NCBI RefSeq assembly: GCF_014490575.1
Contig: NZ_CP061033.1
Location: forward strand, 1,612,001-1,676,000
Direction: 5' to 3'
DNA: 64,000 bases
From: Corynebacterium zhongnanshanii
Lineage (GTDB): Bacteria > Actinomycetota > Actinomycetes > Mycobacteriales > Mycobacteriaceae
The translations under genes were made by a program, and so were the position numbers. Positions 17,258 through 27,900 of the stretch are shown piece by piece. Under the pieces are notes generated by a model, which had not been told where the DNA came from, did no database searches, and was given only the letters and a program-made list of their open reading frames with translations. Numbering within the stretch: position 1 is the first letter of the stretch; each line of letters begins with the position of its first letter.

Positions 17258-18157
17258 GTGCCGACTATTTTCATGCCTGCTTCTGTCACCATGCTCCTGC
17301 GTCCCCGCACGGGCATCCAATTCGGGGTGCTGCCACAGCATGCCGTCATCCTTCCTCTCCCGCAGGACGTCACCTTGGGGCAGGTGGCCCAGGTGTTTGG
17401 CCTGGCCCGGCAGCCCATCAGCGCCGAGGACCTGGTCAAAGGGCTTGGGCACTGCGGGCTCCAGCAGGGCTTTGCGGAAGAGGTCATTAAAGAGCTCCTG
17501 CAGGCCCGCGTACTGTTGGCGCACTCGCGCCGATACACGCCCACCTATGTGTTGGAAAATGGTGCATCCTCCAAGCACACCGTCCAGGCACTGGATCGCA
17601 TGGGGATTCCCCACCGCCTCATTGACGATCCGTCCATCGCCGGCAACAGCCTGGTGCTGACCGGGGGTGAGATCTTCGTTCCCAACGACATCCACTACGC
17701 GCTCATGACCCACCGCATCGCTCACTTCCCTCATGGCCTGGTGGACGGGAAGCTGGTTATGGGGCCGCTTATCATTCCCGGGGTCACGCCATGCCTGACC
17801 TGCTTCGATAGCCTCTACACCGCCGGGGATGCCCAGTGGAATGCGATGCGGGTTCAGGCCAGCGCTAAGCCCGCGCACCGTGATCGCTACGACCTTGACT
17901 TCGCAGCCCTGGCCATCGCCACCCTGGTCCGCGATGAGTTAGCCCCCTGGGCCATGCAGCATCGTGCCGCGTGGAACAACGGAACGCCGGAAGACGCCCC
18001 CGCCGTTCCGCGCTCCGTAACCCACCGCCGGGTCATCACCATCGGCAGCTTCGACGTTCACGAGGAAACCACGGTGGACACCTACCAACCCGCCTGCCCC
18101 GTGTGCAGCATCGCCCGCATGGATGGTGCCGTTCGACGCGTGCGTCACGTGAGCTGA
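17258..18157 (+). CDS. TOMM leader-peptide-binding / cyclodehydratase-like (ThiF-related) protein
   Basis: A 299-residue protein resembling the leader-binding (Ocin-ThiF-like) proteins of azol(in)e-modified peptide clusters; the syntenic M. tuberculosis gene is Rv3196. The C-terminal half shows GPLIIPGVTPCLTCFDS (CxxC) and near the end ACPVCSI, a four-cysteine set able to bind zinc. The ATP-binding GxGxxG of true ThiF/E1 enzymes is not seen. GTG at 17258 has GGGGGA about 5 bp upstream. No YcaO or precursor peptide gene is nearby. It follows the DUF2342 gene by 65 bp and may be co-transcribed with it. Confidence 0.75.
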   Translation: MPTIFMPASVTMLLRPRTGIQFGVLPQHAVILPLPQDVTLGQVAQVFGLARQPISAEDLVKGLGHCGLQQGFAEEVIKELLQARVLLAHSRRYTPTYVLENGASSKHTVQALDRMGIPHRLIDDPSIAGNSLVLTGGEIFVPNDIHYALMTHRIAHFPHGLVDGKLVMGPLIIPGVTPCLTCFDSLYTAGDAQWNAMRVQASAKPAHRDRYDLDFAALAIATLVRDELAPWAMQHRAAWNNGTPEDAPAVPRSVTHRRVITIGSFDVHEETTVDTYQPACPVCSIARMDGAVRRVRHVS

Positions 18158-18167
18158 AGCCTTCGAT

Positions 18168-18191
18168 GACGATCTAGCTGACGACCTAGCT
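18168..18191. repeat. 12-bp tandem duplication of the uvrD2 3' end
   Basis: On the minus strand AGCTAGGTCGTC, which spans the uvrD2 stop TAG, is followed directly by AGCTAGATCGTC (11 of 12 identical). Confidence 0.85.
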
Positions 18192-20264
18192 GAAGTTATC
18201 GACGATGGCGAGCACGTCGTCGCCGAACTCCTCCACCTTCACCGGGCCAATCCCCGGTACGCCCACCAGTTCCTCCCGGGTGCTGGGTAGGGTCTGGGCG
18301 ATGGCCTTCAGCGTGGCATCCGTGAACACCACATACGCAGGCACTCCACGGTCCGACGCCACACTGGTACGCCAGTGGCGCAGCTCCGTCACCAGCACAT
18401 GATCCAGCTCGCTGACGTGCTCCCCGCACCGCCCCAGAATCTTAAACTCGGGGGTGGCCAGACGAGTGCCGCACACCGTGCACGCGTTCTTCGGGGCTCC
18501 CTTCGTGCCATGAGCCGACCTCCCACGGGCCGAACGCTCCCCAGATTCACTCTGCTCCCCCGGGACAAGACCATCCAGGAAACGGGTACGCCGACGATTG
18601 GCCTTCCCACCGGCAGCCCGCGCCGAGGCCCACGAGAGGTACAGGTGCTCACGAGCTCGAGTGACACCCACGTAGAACAGGCGCCGCTCCTCTTCGATCG
18701 CCTCTTCACTCTTCTTGCCCTTCAGAGCGTAACGAATCGGCAGCATGCCCTCCACAAGCCCGATCAGGAACACAGCATCCCATTCCAAGCCCTTCGCCGT
18801 GTGAATGCTGGACAGGGTCACTCCCTGGACCTTCGGCGGATTCTTGGACTCAGCGCGCTCCCTCAGCATGGAGACCACCGTCGCAAAGGATAGCTCCGTC
18901 GTCGATTCCTGAATGATGTCACGAACCAACAGGTACAGCGCATTCAGCGAGTTCCACCGACGCCGCTCCTGCGCCCCGGACGGTTCCTGCGTGCCCAGGC
19001 CCAGCGGCTGCAATGCATGCTGCACCGCGGGAAGGATGTCATGGTACTCGGGCTGGAAACGCTGCGCCGCGCGCGTGAGAGCACGCATCGCCTCCTTGAT
19101 CTCCGTGCGCTGAAAGAAGCCCTCCCCGCCTTTGACCTCGTAACCAATCCCCGCCTGGTCCAGCGCGTATTCCAGCGCAGCGGATTGGTCATTGACGCGG
19201 TACAGCACTGCGATGGAGCCTGGATCCACGCCCTTGCTGATCAGCGCCTGGATACGCTGCGCCACGCCTTCGGCCTCGGCGGCGTCGTCCGTGTATTCCG
19301 TGAACTCCGGATCTGGACCTGGCGGGCGCTGCCCCTCCAACTCCAGGCGGGTGCCCGCAGCCCTGCCGGATGCCTTCTCGATCACTCTATTGGCCAAGCC
19401 GACCACATTCGGTGTGGAACGATAGTCGCGGTGCAGGCGCACCACCGTGGCCTCCGGGTACTTCCGGGAAAAGTCCAACAAGAACTCAGGGCTCGCACCA
19501 TTGAAGCTATAGATGGTCTGGTTGGCGTCCCCCACCACTGTCAGGTCGTCCCGATCGCCCAACCACGCGTCCAACAGGCGCTGCTGAAGGGGCGTGACGT
19601 CCTGATACTCGTCCACCACGAACGTGCGATAGCGTTCCCGAAACTCCTGGGCGATCCCCGGATGGGACTCAATCGCCCCGGTCATGTGGAGCAGCAGATC
19701 ATTGAAGTCACAGATAATACCCTGGTCCGTGACCTTGAACTGCTCATATGCGCGAAACACCTTCACGAAACGCTCCGGTTCCACCGGGCAATCCCTGCGC
19801 TGAGGCACCACGTGGCGAGGGTAGTCCTCCGGCACAATCAGGCTCGATTTCGCCCAGGAGATCTCCTCATTGAGGTCCTTCACCGTTTCCGTGGACGGCT
19901 CCACGCCCACCTTCCGCGCCGCCGCGTGGACGAGCCGATACGTGGAGTTCTCTAAACGCCACTGCACATCCCCCGCGTAAGCCGGCCAGAAATACTGCAG
20001 TTGTCGCATGGTGGCCGAGTGGAACGTCTTCGCCTGCACCTTCGGCACGTTCATCAACGTCAGGCGCTCACGAAGCTCGGACGCGGCACGCTTGGTAAAC
20101 GTCACCGCCAGCACGTGATCTGGGTTCACAAAGCCGCCCTCCACAAGGTGGGCAATGCGATGGGTGATCGTGCGAGTTTTACCGGTACCCGCACCTGCGA
20201 TAATGCACACCGGCCCACGCGGGGCGGTCACTGCCTGAAGCTGTTCGGGATCCAGTTGTAGCAC
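18186..20264 (-). CDS. uvrD2: ATP-dependent DNA helicase UvrD2
   Basis: A 692-residue SF1A helicase. Walker A AGAGTGKT lies at residues 23-30, TFTKRAASEL at about 55, Walker B FVVDEYQDVTP at about 213, and QGVTLSSIHTAKGLEWDAVFLIGL at about 470 (motif V region). The C-terminus has a cysteine motif, CTVC-x14-C-x2-H, where the fourth ligand is His instead of Cys. An HRDC domain follows (about 615-690, with VPGIGPVKVEEFG). The GTG start shares its G with the TAG stop of the K+ channel gene, so the two are translationally coupled. The mycobacterial homologue (Rv3198c) is essential. Confidence 0.95.
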   Translation of the reverse strand: MLQLDPEQLQAVTAPRGPVCIIAGAGTGKTRTITHRIAHLVEGGFVNPDHVLAVTFTKRAASELRERLTLMNVPKVQAKTFHSATMRQLQYFWPAYAGDVQWRLENSTYRLVHAAARKVGVEPSTETVKDLNEEISWAKSSLIVPEDYPRHVVPQRRDCPVEPERFVKVFRAYEQFKVTDQGIICDFNDLLLHMTGAIESHPGIAQEFRERYRTFVVDEYQDVTPLQQRLLDAWLGDRDDLTVVGDANQTIYSFNGASPEFLLDFSRKYPEATVVRLHRDYRSTPNVVGLANRVIEKASGRAAGTRLELEGQRPPGPDPEFTEYTDDAAEAEGVAQRIQALISKGVDPGSIAVLYRVNDQSAALEYALDQAGIGYEVKGGEGFFQRTEIKEAMRALTRAAQRFQPEYHDILPAVQHALQPLGLGTQEPSGAQERRRWNSLNALYLLVRDIIQESTTELSFATVVSMLRERAESKNPPKVQGVTLSSIHTAKGLEWDAVFLIGLVEGMLPIRYALKGKKSEEAIEEERRLFYVGVTRAREHLYLSWASARAAGGKANRRRTRFLDGLVPGEQSESGERSARGRSAHGTKGAPKNACTVCGTRLATPEFKILGRCGEHVSELDHVLVTELRHWRTSVASDRGVPAYVVFTDATLKAIAQTLPSTREELVGVPGIGPVKVEEFGDDVLAIVDNFS

Positions 20265-21340
20265 TAGGACAAAATCTCCTCTGGTCCCGTGTTGGAACGG
20301 ACATACAGGATACGGTCACCCGGCTCGATGGCCTCCGCCTCTGCCGCATCAATGCGGTACAGCTCACCGGAACGCACCACGCCGAGCACCACGTCCTCCA
20401 GCACACGCGGGTTGGCTCCCACCTCTTCTTCCACAACCAGGCGCTCCGCGATCGAGAAGCCCTCGTCGGGACTCAACAGGTCCTCCATCATTTCCGTCAC
20501 GGACGGGGTGACCGTCGCCAAGCCCATCAGGCGGCCTGCGGTCTCCGAGGACACCACCACAGAGTCCGCACCCGACTGGCGCAGCAGGTGGGAGTTATCG
20601 GATTCGCGCACGCTGGCGACGATGGTGGCCGACGGGGCAATCTCTCGAACGGACAATGTAATCAGCACGGCGGCGTCGTCCTGATTCGGGGCAACAACCA
20701 CGGCGCGGGCACGGGTCACGCCAGCCAGCTTCAGGACATCGGAACGGGTGGCGGAACCCTGGACCGTCACCAGGCCCTGGGCGCTGGCGTGATCCAGCAT
20801 GTCGCGGTCCACGTCGATCACAACGATCTGCGACGGGGAGACGCCGTCTGCAAGCAGCGCGGCAATGGCCGAACGGCCCTTCGTGCCGTAGCCAACAACA
20901 ATGGTGTGATTACGCAAGTGCTTCCTCCAGCGGCGTAGTTGCAGCGTTTTCCGAGATTCTTCCGTCAACACGCTCAGCGTGGTTCCGACCAGAAGGATCA
21001 GGAACACAATGCGCATCGGTGTGATGACCAAGATGTTGATGAGGCGCGCGTGTTGAGAGATCGGCGCAATATCACCATAACCCGTAGTAGATAGCGATAC
21101 TGCTGCATAGTACGTGGCGTCCACAAACGTGTACAGCCCCGAGTAGCCCGCACGATCCCAATACGCGATACCGGCCGTCGCGAACAGCAGAATCAGCGCA
21201 TAGAAGAATCGGCGTGCGATCAACCACCACGGACTCTGGGCCACGGTATCCGGAATCCGGACGATACTCAGCAGCGCATGCGGCGGCAGCGAGTCCATCT
21301 CAGGATCCACCCGGAAGCGGTTCCTTAAGCTATCCCTCAT
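20264..21340 (-). CDS. Two-TM potassium channel with RCK (TrkA-N) domain
   Basis: A 358-residue channel subunit. Two membrane helices (about 43-60 and 105-125) flank a pore loop with the K+ filter TTGYGD at residues 85-90. A cytoplasmic RCK domain starts at NHTIVVGYGTKGRSAIAAL, whose GxGxxG binds NAD(H) or nucleotide, with the acidic strand end VVIDVD. A TrkA-C-like part ends the protein. ATG at 21340 has GGAG 5 bp upstream. It overlaps uvrD2 by one base and lies 60 bp after adnB, as in mycobacteria (Rv3200c). Confidence 0.93.
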   Translation of the reverse strand: MRDSLRNRFRVDPEMDSLPPHALLSIVRIPDTVAQSPWWLIARRFFYALILLFATAGIAYWDRAGYSGLYTFVDATYYAAVSLSTTGYGDIAPISQHARLINILVITPMRIVFLILLVGTTLSVLTEESRKTLQLRRWRKHLRNHTIVVGYGTKGRSAIAALLADGVSPSQIVVIDVDRDMLDHASAQGLVTVQGSATRSDVLKLAGVTRARAVVVAPNQDDAAVLITLSVREIAPSATIVASVRESDNSHLLRQSGADSVVVSSETAGRLMGLATVTPSVTEMMEDLLSPDEGFSIAERLVVEEEVGANPRVLEDVVLGVVRSGELYRIDAAEAEAIEPGDRILYVRSNTGPEEILS

Positions 21341-21400
21341 CAGATCTCCGAGTCCTCGTGACAGGTAGTGGCGGTTGCAGGTATGGGTGCGTGGCTCATG

Positions 21401-24400
21401 TTACTTCTCCCGCAGGACAGAGGTGAAGTTCAGGTGCTCGTGCAGCTCGTCGGCGGTGGGCAGGTACTCCGGCTCGAAGGTCTCGTTGGTGCGCACATAG
21501 TGGAACGCCGCGCGGACATTCTCCGGGTCCACCGTCACGCCCAGCTGGGCGCTCAGCACCTTCGCCCACGCCAGCCGGTAGACCGCCAGCTGTGTGACCG
21601 CCGCAGCCATGTTCTCTGCCGTGGGTTTGCGACCCGTCTTCCAGTCCACGACCATCCAACCGGTGGTGGGATCCTCCCCATCCTTGAAGATGGCGTCGAT
21701 CCGACCTTCGTACACGTGGCCTGCCAGCGTGACCGAGTAGGCGCCCTCCACCGCGTGTGGCGTGCGGTCCTTCCATTCCGAGCGCAGGAAAGCCTCTTTG
21801 AGTTTCTCCAGCTCCGGATCATTGAGCGTGGCATCGGCCGCCCCGGGCAGCTGGTCCTCATCGAGCAGACTGGTGGTGCCGTAGTAATTCTCCAACCACG
21901 TGTGGAAGGCCGTTCCCCGCTTGGCGTAAGGCTGCGGCTCCATCGGAACCGGCCGGCGGCGCCTGCGGGCGAACTCCTCCGGGTCGCGCTTGAGCGCCAC
22001 CGCTTCTGTGGCGGTCAAGCGAATATCCAGAGGGATAGACACCGTGGTGCGGGCGGACTGTTGGAACTCCTCGATGAGCAGGTCCGTCTCGCTGTTCCAC
22101 GCACGGATCTGATCCGTGTCCGCGCCTGTATCTGTACCCTGTGATTCCTGAGGGCTGCGGGTGACCTGCTCGTAGAAGGCCGCGGCGTTGATCCTTTTCT
22201 CCGACGCCGGGCGCGGCCACGTCAACTCTTCCACCGACCCCTCGGGCTCCGGACCCAGCAGTCCTTCTTTCCTCCTCTCCTGATAGTCTTTGCGGTATTC
22301 GTTGAGCGCATCAGAGGGCCACATGAGTTCGGTTTCTCGGGAGTGCACCTGCTCCTTCTCGTAAGCCTTGATCGCCGAAGCACTCACCACTCCGCCCAGC
22401 GACGACCAGTGATCAATCTCCGGCACCTGCTCGAAGCTTCCCAGCCCCTCTTCCCCGGTGGGGACACCGTGCTTCGCGGCAAGGTGGTTACGCAGCAAGG
22501 TCATGGCGACAGAGGGGTCAGAGCCGGTGTCGTTAGGGCCGTAGGCGGCACCCGAGACATACAGCACCCGTTCCGTACGTGTGATGCCCACGTAAAACAG
22601 GCGGTCCCGCTCTTTAGCCTCGAAGCAGCCCACGGCTTGTTTGAACTGCACAACATCCTTGTTGTGATGTGCCCGGGTACGCTGCCCGTTTTTCCCTTCG
22701 TTTTCTTCCAACAGCACCGGCATGGTCTCCATACGGGGATCAGGGGTGGCATCCCCACGGAGGCTGGAGGGGATGCGGGAGGCCTGAGACACCCAGGTAC
22801 TGACCGAGGGGCGCTTCTCCGCGTCACCGAAGTTGGCGCGCTCAGCGTGGGGTACTGCAACGATGTCCCACTCCAAGCCCTTGGCCTTGTGGATGGTGAG
22901 AATCTGTACGGTATCGCTTTTCTTCTGCACTTCCCCAGGTTCCAGTCCACCCTCTTCGTCGCGGGCGGCCAGCAGGTAGCTCACCAGATCGGACGCGTTC
23001 CCAGAGGTCACCTCAGAGAAACTGCGGACGATGTCCGCAAAGTGGTCCAGGTGGCTTGTTCCAATGGAGGTCTCCCGGTCGGAATGCCACCTGGTCAGCA
23101 CCTCGGTGCGCACACCCAGAGACTGCTCCACATCTGTCACGAGGTCCACGAGTGACTTGGGCAGGGAGTACTGCCGAAGCTCCCTCAATTCAGCGGCCAG
23201 CTCCGTCAGGCGCGTCGCGCCTTCCTGCGACATACCAAACTCCGTGGCCTGCCCAAGATCAGCCAAAGCGTCCGCCAGGCACACTCCTGATTCCGTGGGG
23301 TCGGGTACGTGATGAATGACCTCCTGCACCAGGGATTCAGGCAGGTGACGTAGTTCGTCAGGGATCTCTTCGTCGTCCGTGCCGTTGTCCGCGTGCTGTC
23401 CCAGCCCCTGCGCGTTGGCGTGCCTGTGGAGTTGCTTAGCCCGGCGCTGCAACGCACGGATATCGGCTGCTCCGATGTTCCACCGTGGGCTGGTGAGAAT
23501 CCTCAACATGGCCACGTCGTCTTCCGGGTCCACCAGGACGCGCAGCGTGGCAAAGACATCCGCAACCTCGGGGATATACAGCAGCCCCACTCCAGCAGTC
23601 ATTTCGGCGGGCACGCCACGTTCCACCAGCTTGGTGTAGATCGGCACGGCGTCCCGATTCTTCGTCACCAGTACCGCGGCACTGAAGGAGCGCTCTGCCG
23701 CACCGTGTCCGGCCGCCGCCCTGTCCTTCCACTGGCGCTCGAGGTTATCCGCCAGCCACTCCAACTCCTGTTCTCGTTCGTCGAAAAACGCCAGGTGAAT
23801 ATCGCCCTCGTCCGCACCGTCCCGAGGCTGGAGCGCAGACACCAGACGCGTGCGTCCCCCATCTTCCATCGACCAGCTCGACGTCACGTTGGCCAGGTCC
23901 AGCACTCCCTTGGGATTACGCCAGCTGGTGGTGAGCTCCAGCTTCTGTGCCGGCCCCCCTTGTGCATCGGGGAAGTCCTCACGGAACTTCTCCAAGTTGG
24001 ATGCGGTCGCGCCACGGAACATGTAGATCGATTGCATGGGGTCACCCACAGCGGTCACGGACAACTGTTCATCGAGCCCATTGCCAAACAGGTTGCGCAG
24101 CAGGATTCTCTGCGCGTGCCCCGTATCTTGATATTCGTCCAGCATGATGACGCGAAAGCGCCGGCGTTGTTCCTCCCCCACGATGGTGTTGTTCTCCACC
24201 ACGCGCGCCGCCAAGGACATCTGCTGACCGAAGGTCATCACGTTGAGCTCCGTGAGCCTGCGCCGGCAGGCCTCCACCAGGGGAAGAATCGCCAAGCGTT
24301 TCTCCTGGGCCTTAAGGAACTTCTGATTGTCACCGCTGAAGTACTCCGGCTTGTCCTTCTTCGATGAGTCCAGGTTCACCAGGTTGTCAATGGCCGCACG

Positions 24401-24991
24401 GGTTTCCTCTGCAGCCTCGTGAATATCAACGAGGTGGTTATCCAATTCATCACTGAGTTGGTGGATGTCCTTAATCATGGTTCCCATGTTGCGGCCGGGT
24501 AGTGGCTCCCTCCACTCATTCAGGACATCGCGAGTAATCATCCACCGCTCGGCATCCGTGATCACGCGGGCACTGGGTTCCACGGGAGCCAGAAGGCCGT
24601 ACTCTCGGACGATGTCGCCCGCATAGGCGTCATAGGTGGATACCGCGGGCGAAATGTTCTTCAGGATCTCGTGCCGTGGGTCATCGGCTGGCAGGTCCTG
24701 CATGAAGCTGCTGCGCGCCAGTGTTTGCAGGCGGCTTCGAATGCGCTTTCCCAACTCAGCGGCGGCCTTGCGCGTGAAGGTGAGGCCCAGCACCTGCTCA
24801 GGCCGGACGTATCCATTGGCGACGAGCCATACCACGCGTGCCGCCATGGTTTCGGTCTTTCCGGCACCGGCTCCGGCAACCACCAGCATCGCCCCCGTAC
24901 CCGGCGCGCCAATGACGGCCGCCTGGTGTTCGGTGGGCGGGAACTGTTGGTTGAGCTTCTGTGAGAGTTCGAGGGGTGAAATGTCACGCAT
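21401..24991 (-). CDS. adnB: Helicase-nuclease AdnAB, subunit AdnB
   Basis: A 1196-residue subunit of the actinobacterial end-resection motor-nuclease AdnAB. The N-terminal UvrD-like motor has Walker A AGAGAGKT at residues 39-46, TFTRKAAAEL, Walker B VIMLDEYQDTGHAQ and QILTIHKAKGLEWDIVAVPH. The C-terminal RecB-like nuclease domain has the catalytic VVDWKTGRKPT near residue 1115 and a preceding conserved His in GTAFHTWLEN. All key residues are intact, in line with AdnB being the main motor. It starts directly after the adnA stop with no gap. The complex processes double-strand breaks in the cytoplasm. Confidence 0.95.
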   Translation of the reverse strand: MRDISPLELSQKLNQQFPPTEHQAAVIGAPGTGAMLVVAGAGAGKTETMAARVVWLVANGYVRPEQVLGLTFTRKAAAELGKRIRSRLQTLARSSFMQDLPADDPRHEILKNISPAVSTYDAYAGDIVREYGLLAPVEPSARVITDAERWMITRDVLNEWREPLPGRNMGTMIKDIHQLSDELDNHLVDIHEAAEETRAAIDNLVNLDSSKKDKPEYFSGDNQKFLKAQEKRLAILPLVEACRRRLTELNVMTFGQQMSLAARVVENNTIVGEEQRRRFRVIMLDEYQDTGHAQRILLRNLFGNGLDEQLSVTAVGDPMQSIYMFRGATASNLEKFREDFPDAQGGPAQKLELTTSWRNPKGVLDLANVTSSWSMEDGGRTRLVSALQPRDGADEGDIHLAFFDEREQELEWLADNLERQWKDRAAAGHGAAERSFSAAVLVTKNRDAVPIYTKLVERGVPAEMTAGVGLLYIPEVADVFATLRVLVDPEDDVAMLRILTSPRWNIGAADIRALQRRAKQLHRHANAQGLGQHADNGTDDEEIPDELRHLPESLVQEVIHHVPDPTESGVCLADALADLGQATEFGMSQEGATRLTELAAELRELRQYSLPKSLVDLVTDVEQSLGVRTEVLTRWHSDRETSIGTSHLDHFADIVRSFSEVTSGNASDLVSYLLAARDEEGGLEPGEVQKKSDTVQILTIHKAKGLEWDIVAVPHAERANFGDAEKRPSVSTWVSQASRIPSSLRGDATPDPRMETMPVLLEENEGKNGQRTRAHHNKDVVQFKQAVGCFEAKERDRLFYVGITRTERVLYVSGAAYGPNDTGSDPSVAMTLLRNHLAAKHGVPTGEEGLGSFEQVPEIDHWSSLGGVVSASAIKAYEKEQVHSRETELMWPSDALNEYRKDYQERRKEGLLGPEPEGSVEELTWPRPASEKRINAAAFYEQVTRSPQESQGTDTGADTDQIRAWNSETDLLIEEFQQSARTTVSIPLDIRLTATEAVALKRDPEEFARRRRRPVPMEPQPYAKRGTAFHTWLENYYGTTSLLDEDQLPGAADATLNDPELEKLKEAFLRSEWKDRTPHAVEGAYSVTLAGHVYEGRIDAIFKDGEDPTTGWMVVDWKTGRKPTAENMAAAVTQLAVYRLAWAKVLSAQLGVTVDPENVRAAFHYVRTNETFEPEYLPTADELHEHLNFTSVLREK

Positions 24992-27900
24992 TTAGATCAC
25001 CATCTTCCCTTCGGATTGTGCAGGGCACAGGGTTGCAAAGTCGCAGTTGCTGCAGGCTGGCCCTACCTGTGCTGAGTAGCTGGGGCCGGCGGAGTGTTCG
25101 GCAAGGTTCAGCAGGTCATTGGAAAACTCCTGCAATTGTTCCGGCGTTTTCTCCGCCTGGTTGCGCACCGTCATGCTTTTACTACTGTCGTCAAAGGGGA
25201 ACACCAGCGCAGCTCCTGCAGGGGTGAGCACAGAGTTAGAGGACAGGATGAACTGATACGCCATGAGCTGTTTGCTCACTTCAGCGTCCTTGACCGAGGG
25301 GAGGCTGCTAGCGGTTTTGTAGTCGTAAACCTTCACCGTGGACTCCGATGTGTGCGTCACCAGGTCTGCACGTCCCACCAGGTGTACGCTGATGCCGCTA
25401 CTGGTGTGACCGACATGTGTCCGCAGGCTCAGTTCCGTTTCCACGCGCTCAGCTTCCGCGCACACCGAGTTGATCCACTTATGAAGGCGTTCGATTCCTT
25501 CCATCCATTCCTCGACATAACGGTCCTTCATCCACTGTGGTCCGTCGATGACCTGCGGCAGCATGGTACGCATGGTCAGCTGCGCGTCCTCCAGGCTCAG
25601 GCCACCCGCGATGTGTTCGGCGATGGCATGGATGATGTTTCCGATGCGCATGTGCATGGTAGTGGGCGCCACGGCCCCGTGTGCACTCAGGAATGCGGAC
25701 AGCTCGCACCCATCAATCCTCTCCAACCGTGACGGGCTCAAGGTGATCTCTGGCCCGTCAGGCCCCTGATCCACGATCCGTTCCGTGGTGGACGGCGGGC
25801 GCACTCCCCACCACTGTGCCGCGTCCGCGCCATCCACGCCTGCGTCCGCCAGGCGCTGAAGGTTGCGTGCGGCAGCGCGGCGCTCGGCGAGATCTCGAGA
25901 CTCGTCCCCCACCGCGTCCCGCAGCTCTGCGATCAGTGGATCCAGCGCCAGAATCCGCGGCACATCCGTGCTGACGGTCTCTCCCACCTGCAGTGGCTCG
26001 TCCCCATCCACGTCATCGTGGTTGAGCACACCGATCTCCACGAGGAATCGCGACGGAACCTGTGGGGCATCGTGGGCAGACTTGATGGTGGTGATGGTGG
26101 TTCGCGAGCGCGCTCGGCTCAATGCCAGCAGGAACAAACGGCGTTCCTCCTGGACGGCCTCCGCAATGCGGGAATGGGGCTGACGTGGGTCCACCCCATG
26201 ATCCTTCAGGTCCACCAGTTCCTGCTGGTAGAACAATCCTCCCACGGTGGGGCCTGCCGGCCAGTGGTCTTCCTGCACCCCGGCGATCACGACCTCTTCC
26301 CACTCGCGGCCCGCCGCGGCGTGGGCTGGCAGGATCTCCAGCGCGTTGCCCTCGGCCCCTCGGCGGTCGCGGCCAGCCGTCGGAAGTTCTTGGGCGCGCA
26401 CTTCCTCCACGAACGTCGCCACGGAGGCCTGCGGGTTGCGTTCCACGAAGTCTCCGGCCATGTCGAACAGGTTCATGACGGCGTCCAGGTCCTCGTCGGC
26501 CTGGGCTCCTCCCGTTCCCCCGCGCAGCGCTCGCCACTGCAGTCGCGTGGATAGCTCGGTGGCTTGCCAGATCTTCCACAATGTCATTTCCACGCTGTCT
26601 CCAGCCCGGCGCGACTCGGCCCCTGCCATCATGACCGCGGAGATGCGCTCAATGATGTCATGCTCACGTGGCCCGATGAACTCCATCATCCACGCGTTAC
26701 GTTCCGCCCGCGGGTCCTGCAGCAATTCACTGAGGTAGAGCCACGCGTTGTCCGCGGTTCTCCCGTGCGCACGCATAGCTGCATGAATGTTGCGCTGGAC
26801 GCGGCGGACCATGACAGGGTCCGCGCCGCCCACCGCGGACTCCACCAGGGTCTGCGTTTCCCCCGGGGTGAGGGTTCTCACGGTAGATTCCATCGCCAGC
26901 AGCAGCATGGTCACGAGGGGCTGCTGGGCGAGCACCATGGAGGTGGAGTCAATCTTCACAGGCACGCCATAGCTCATGAGCGTTCGACGCAACGGCGCGA
27001 TATCGCTGGTGGCGCGCACAATGACGGCGATGTCCTTCCACTCCACACCGCGCTCTGTGTGCGCCCGGCGCACAGTATTCGTCACGTGCAGGCGCTGGGC
27101 AGTCTCCGTGGAGCTAGCCAGCACCTGCACTCCTGGATCGGTCGCGTCCCGTCCCCGGAGCTCAACGCGCGCGCGTTGCGTGGGCAGATGATCGCGCAGC
27201 GCGTTCACCGCCTCCGCCACGTCGGACGTGATGCGGAAGGAACGGCTGAGCTCCACAACAGTGGTACTGCGCGCCACCTGCTGATTCAGAAAGGCCTCAT
27301 CGGCGCCTCGGAAGTGGAAGACGCACTGATCGGGGTCCCCGGCGATGATCGTTCTCATGCCCGGCGCCGCGAAGGATTCGATGAATTGTGCCGACGCCGG
27401 GTCCAGGTTGTGCGCATCATCCACCAACACCAGGCGCACGTGGTGACGGAGATCCTCATGGATCCGTCGACCTGTGGGAGTGTCCATCGCGGCCAGTACC
27501 TGGTGAAGCAGCTCCGAGGCGTTGAGGTTGTCATTGCCCGCCAGGCGCTGCACGGCCTCGTATTGTTCGAGAAACGCGCCCGCGCCCGACCACATCGGCA
27601 CACCGTGTTGCTCCCCCAGATCCTTCAGCTCCGCGCTGCCCACGCCGCGTTCCGCCGCGCGCAGCAGGAGGTCGCGCAGGTTCCGGGCAAAGCCCACCAT
27701 GCTCAAGGCAGGCCGGACATACTCGGGCCACTGACTCACGGCACCGTCCTCGACAGAGCCTCGCAGCAGAGTCCTGACATGAATGTCATGCTCCGCACCC
27801 GTGATCAGACGCGGCGCAGCCTTCCCTTCGGCAATGCGAATGGCGCGCAGCACAGCGAATGCCCAGGAGTGTACCGACCGTACCAACGCGCCCGTGGTGG

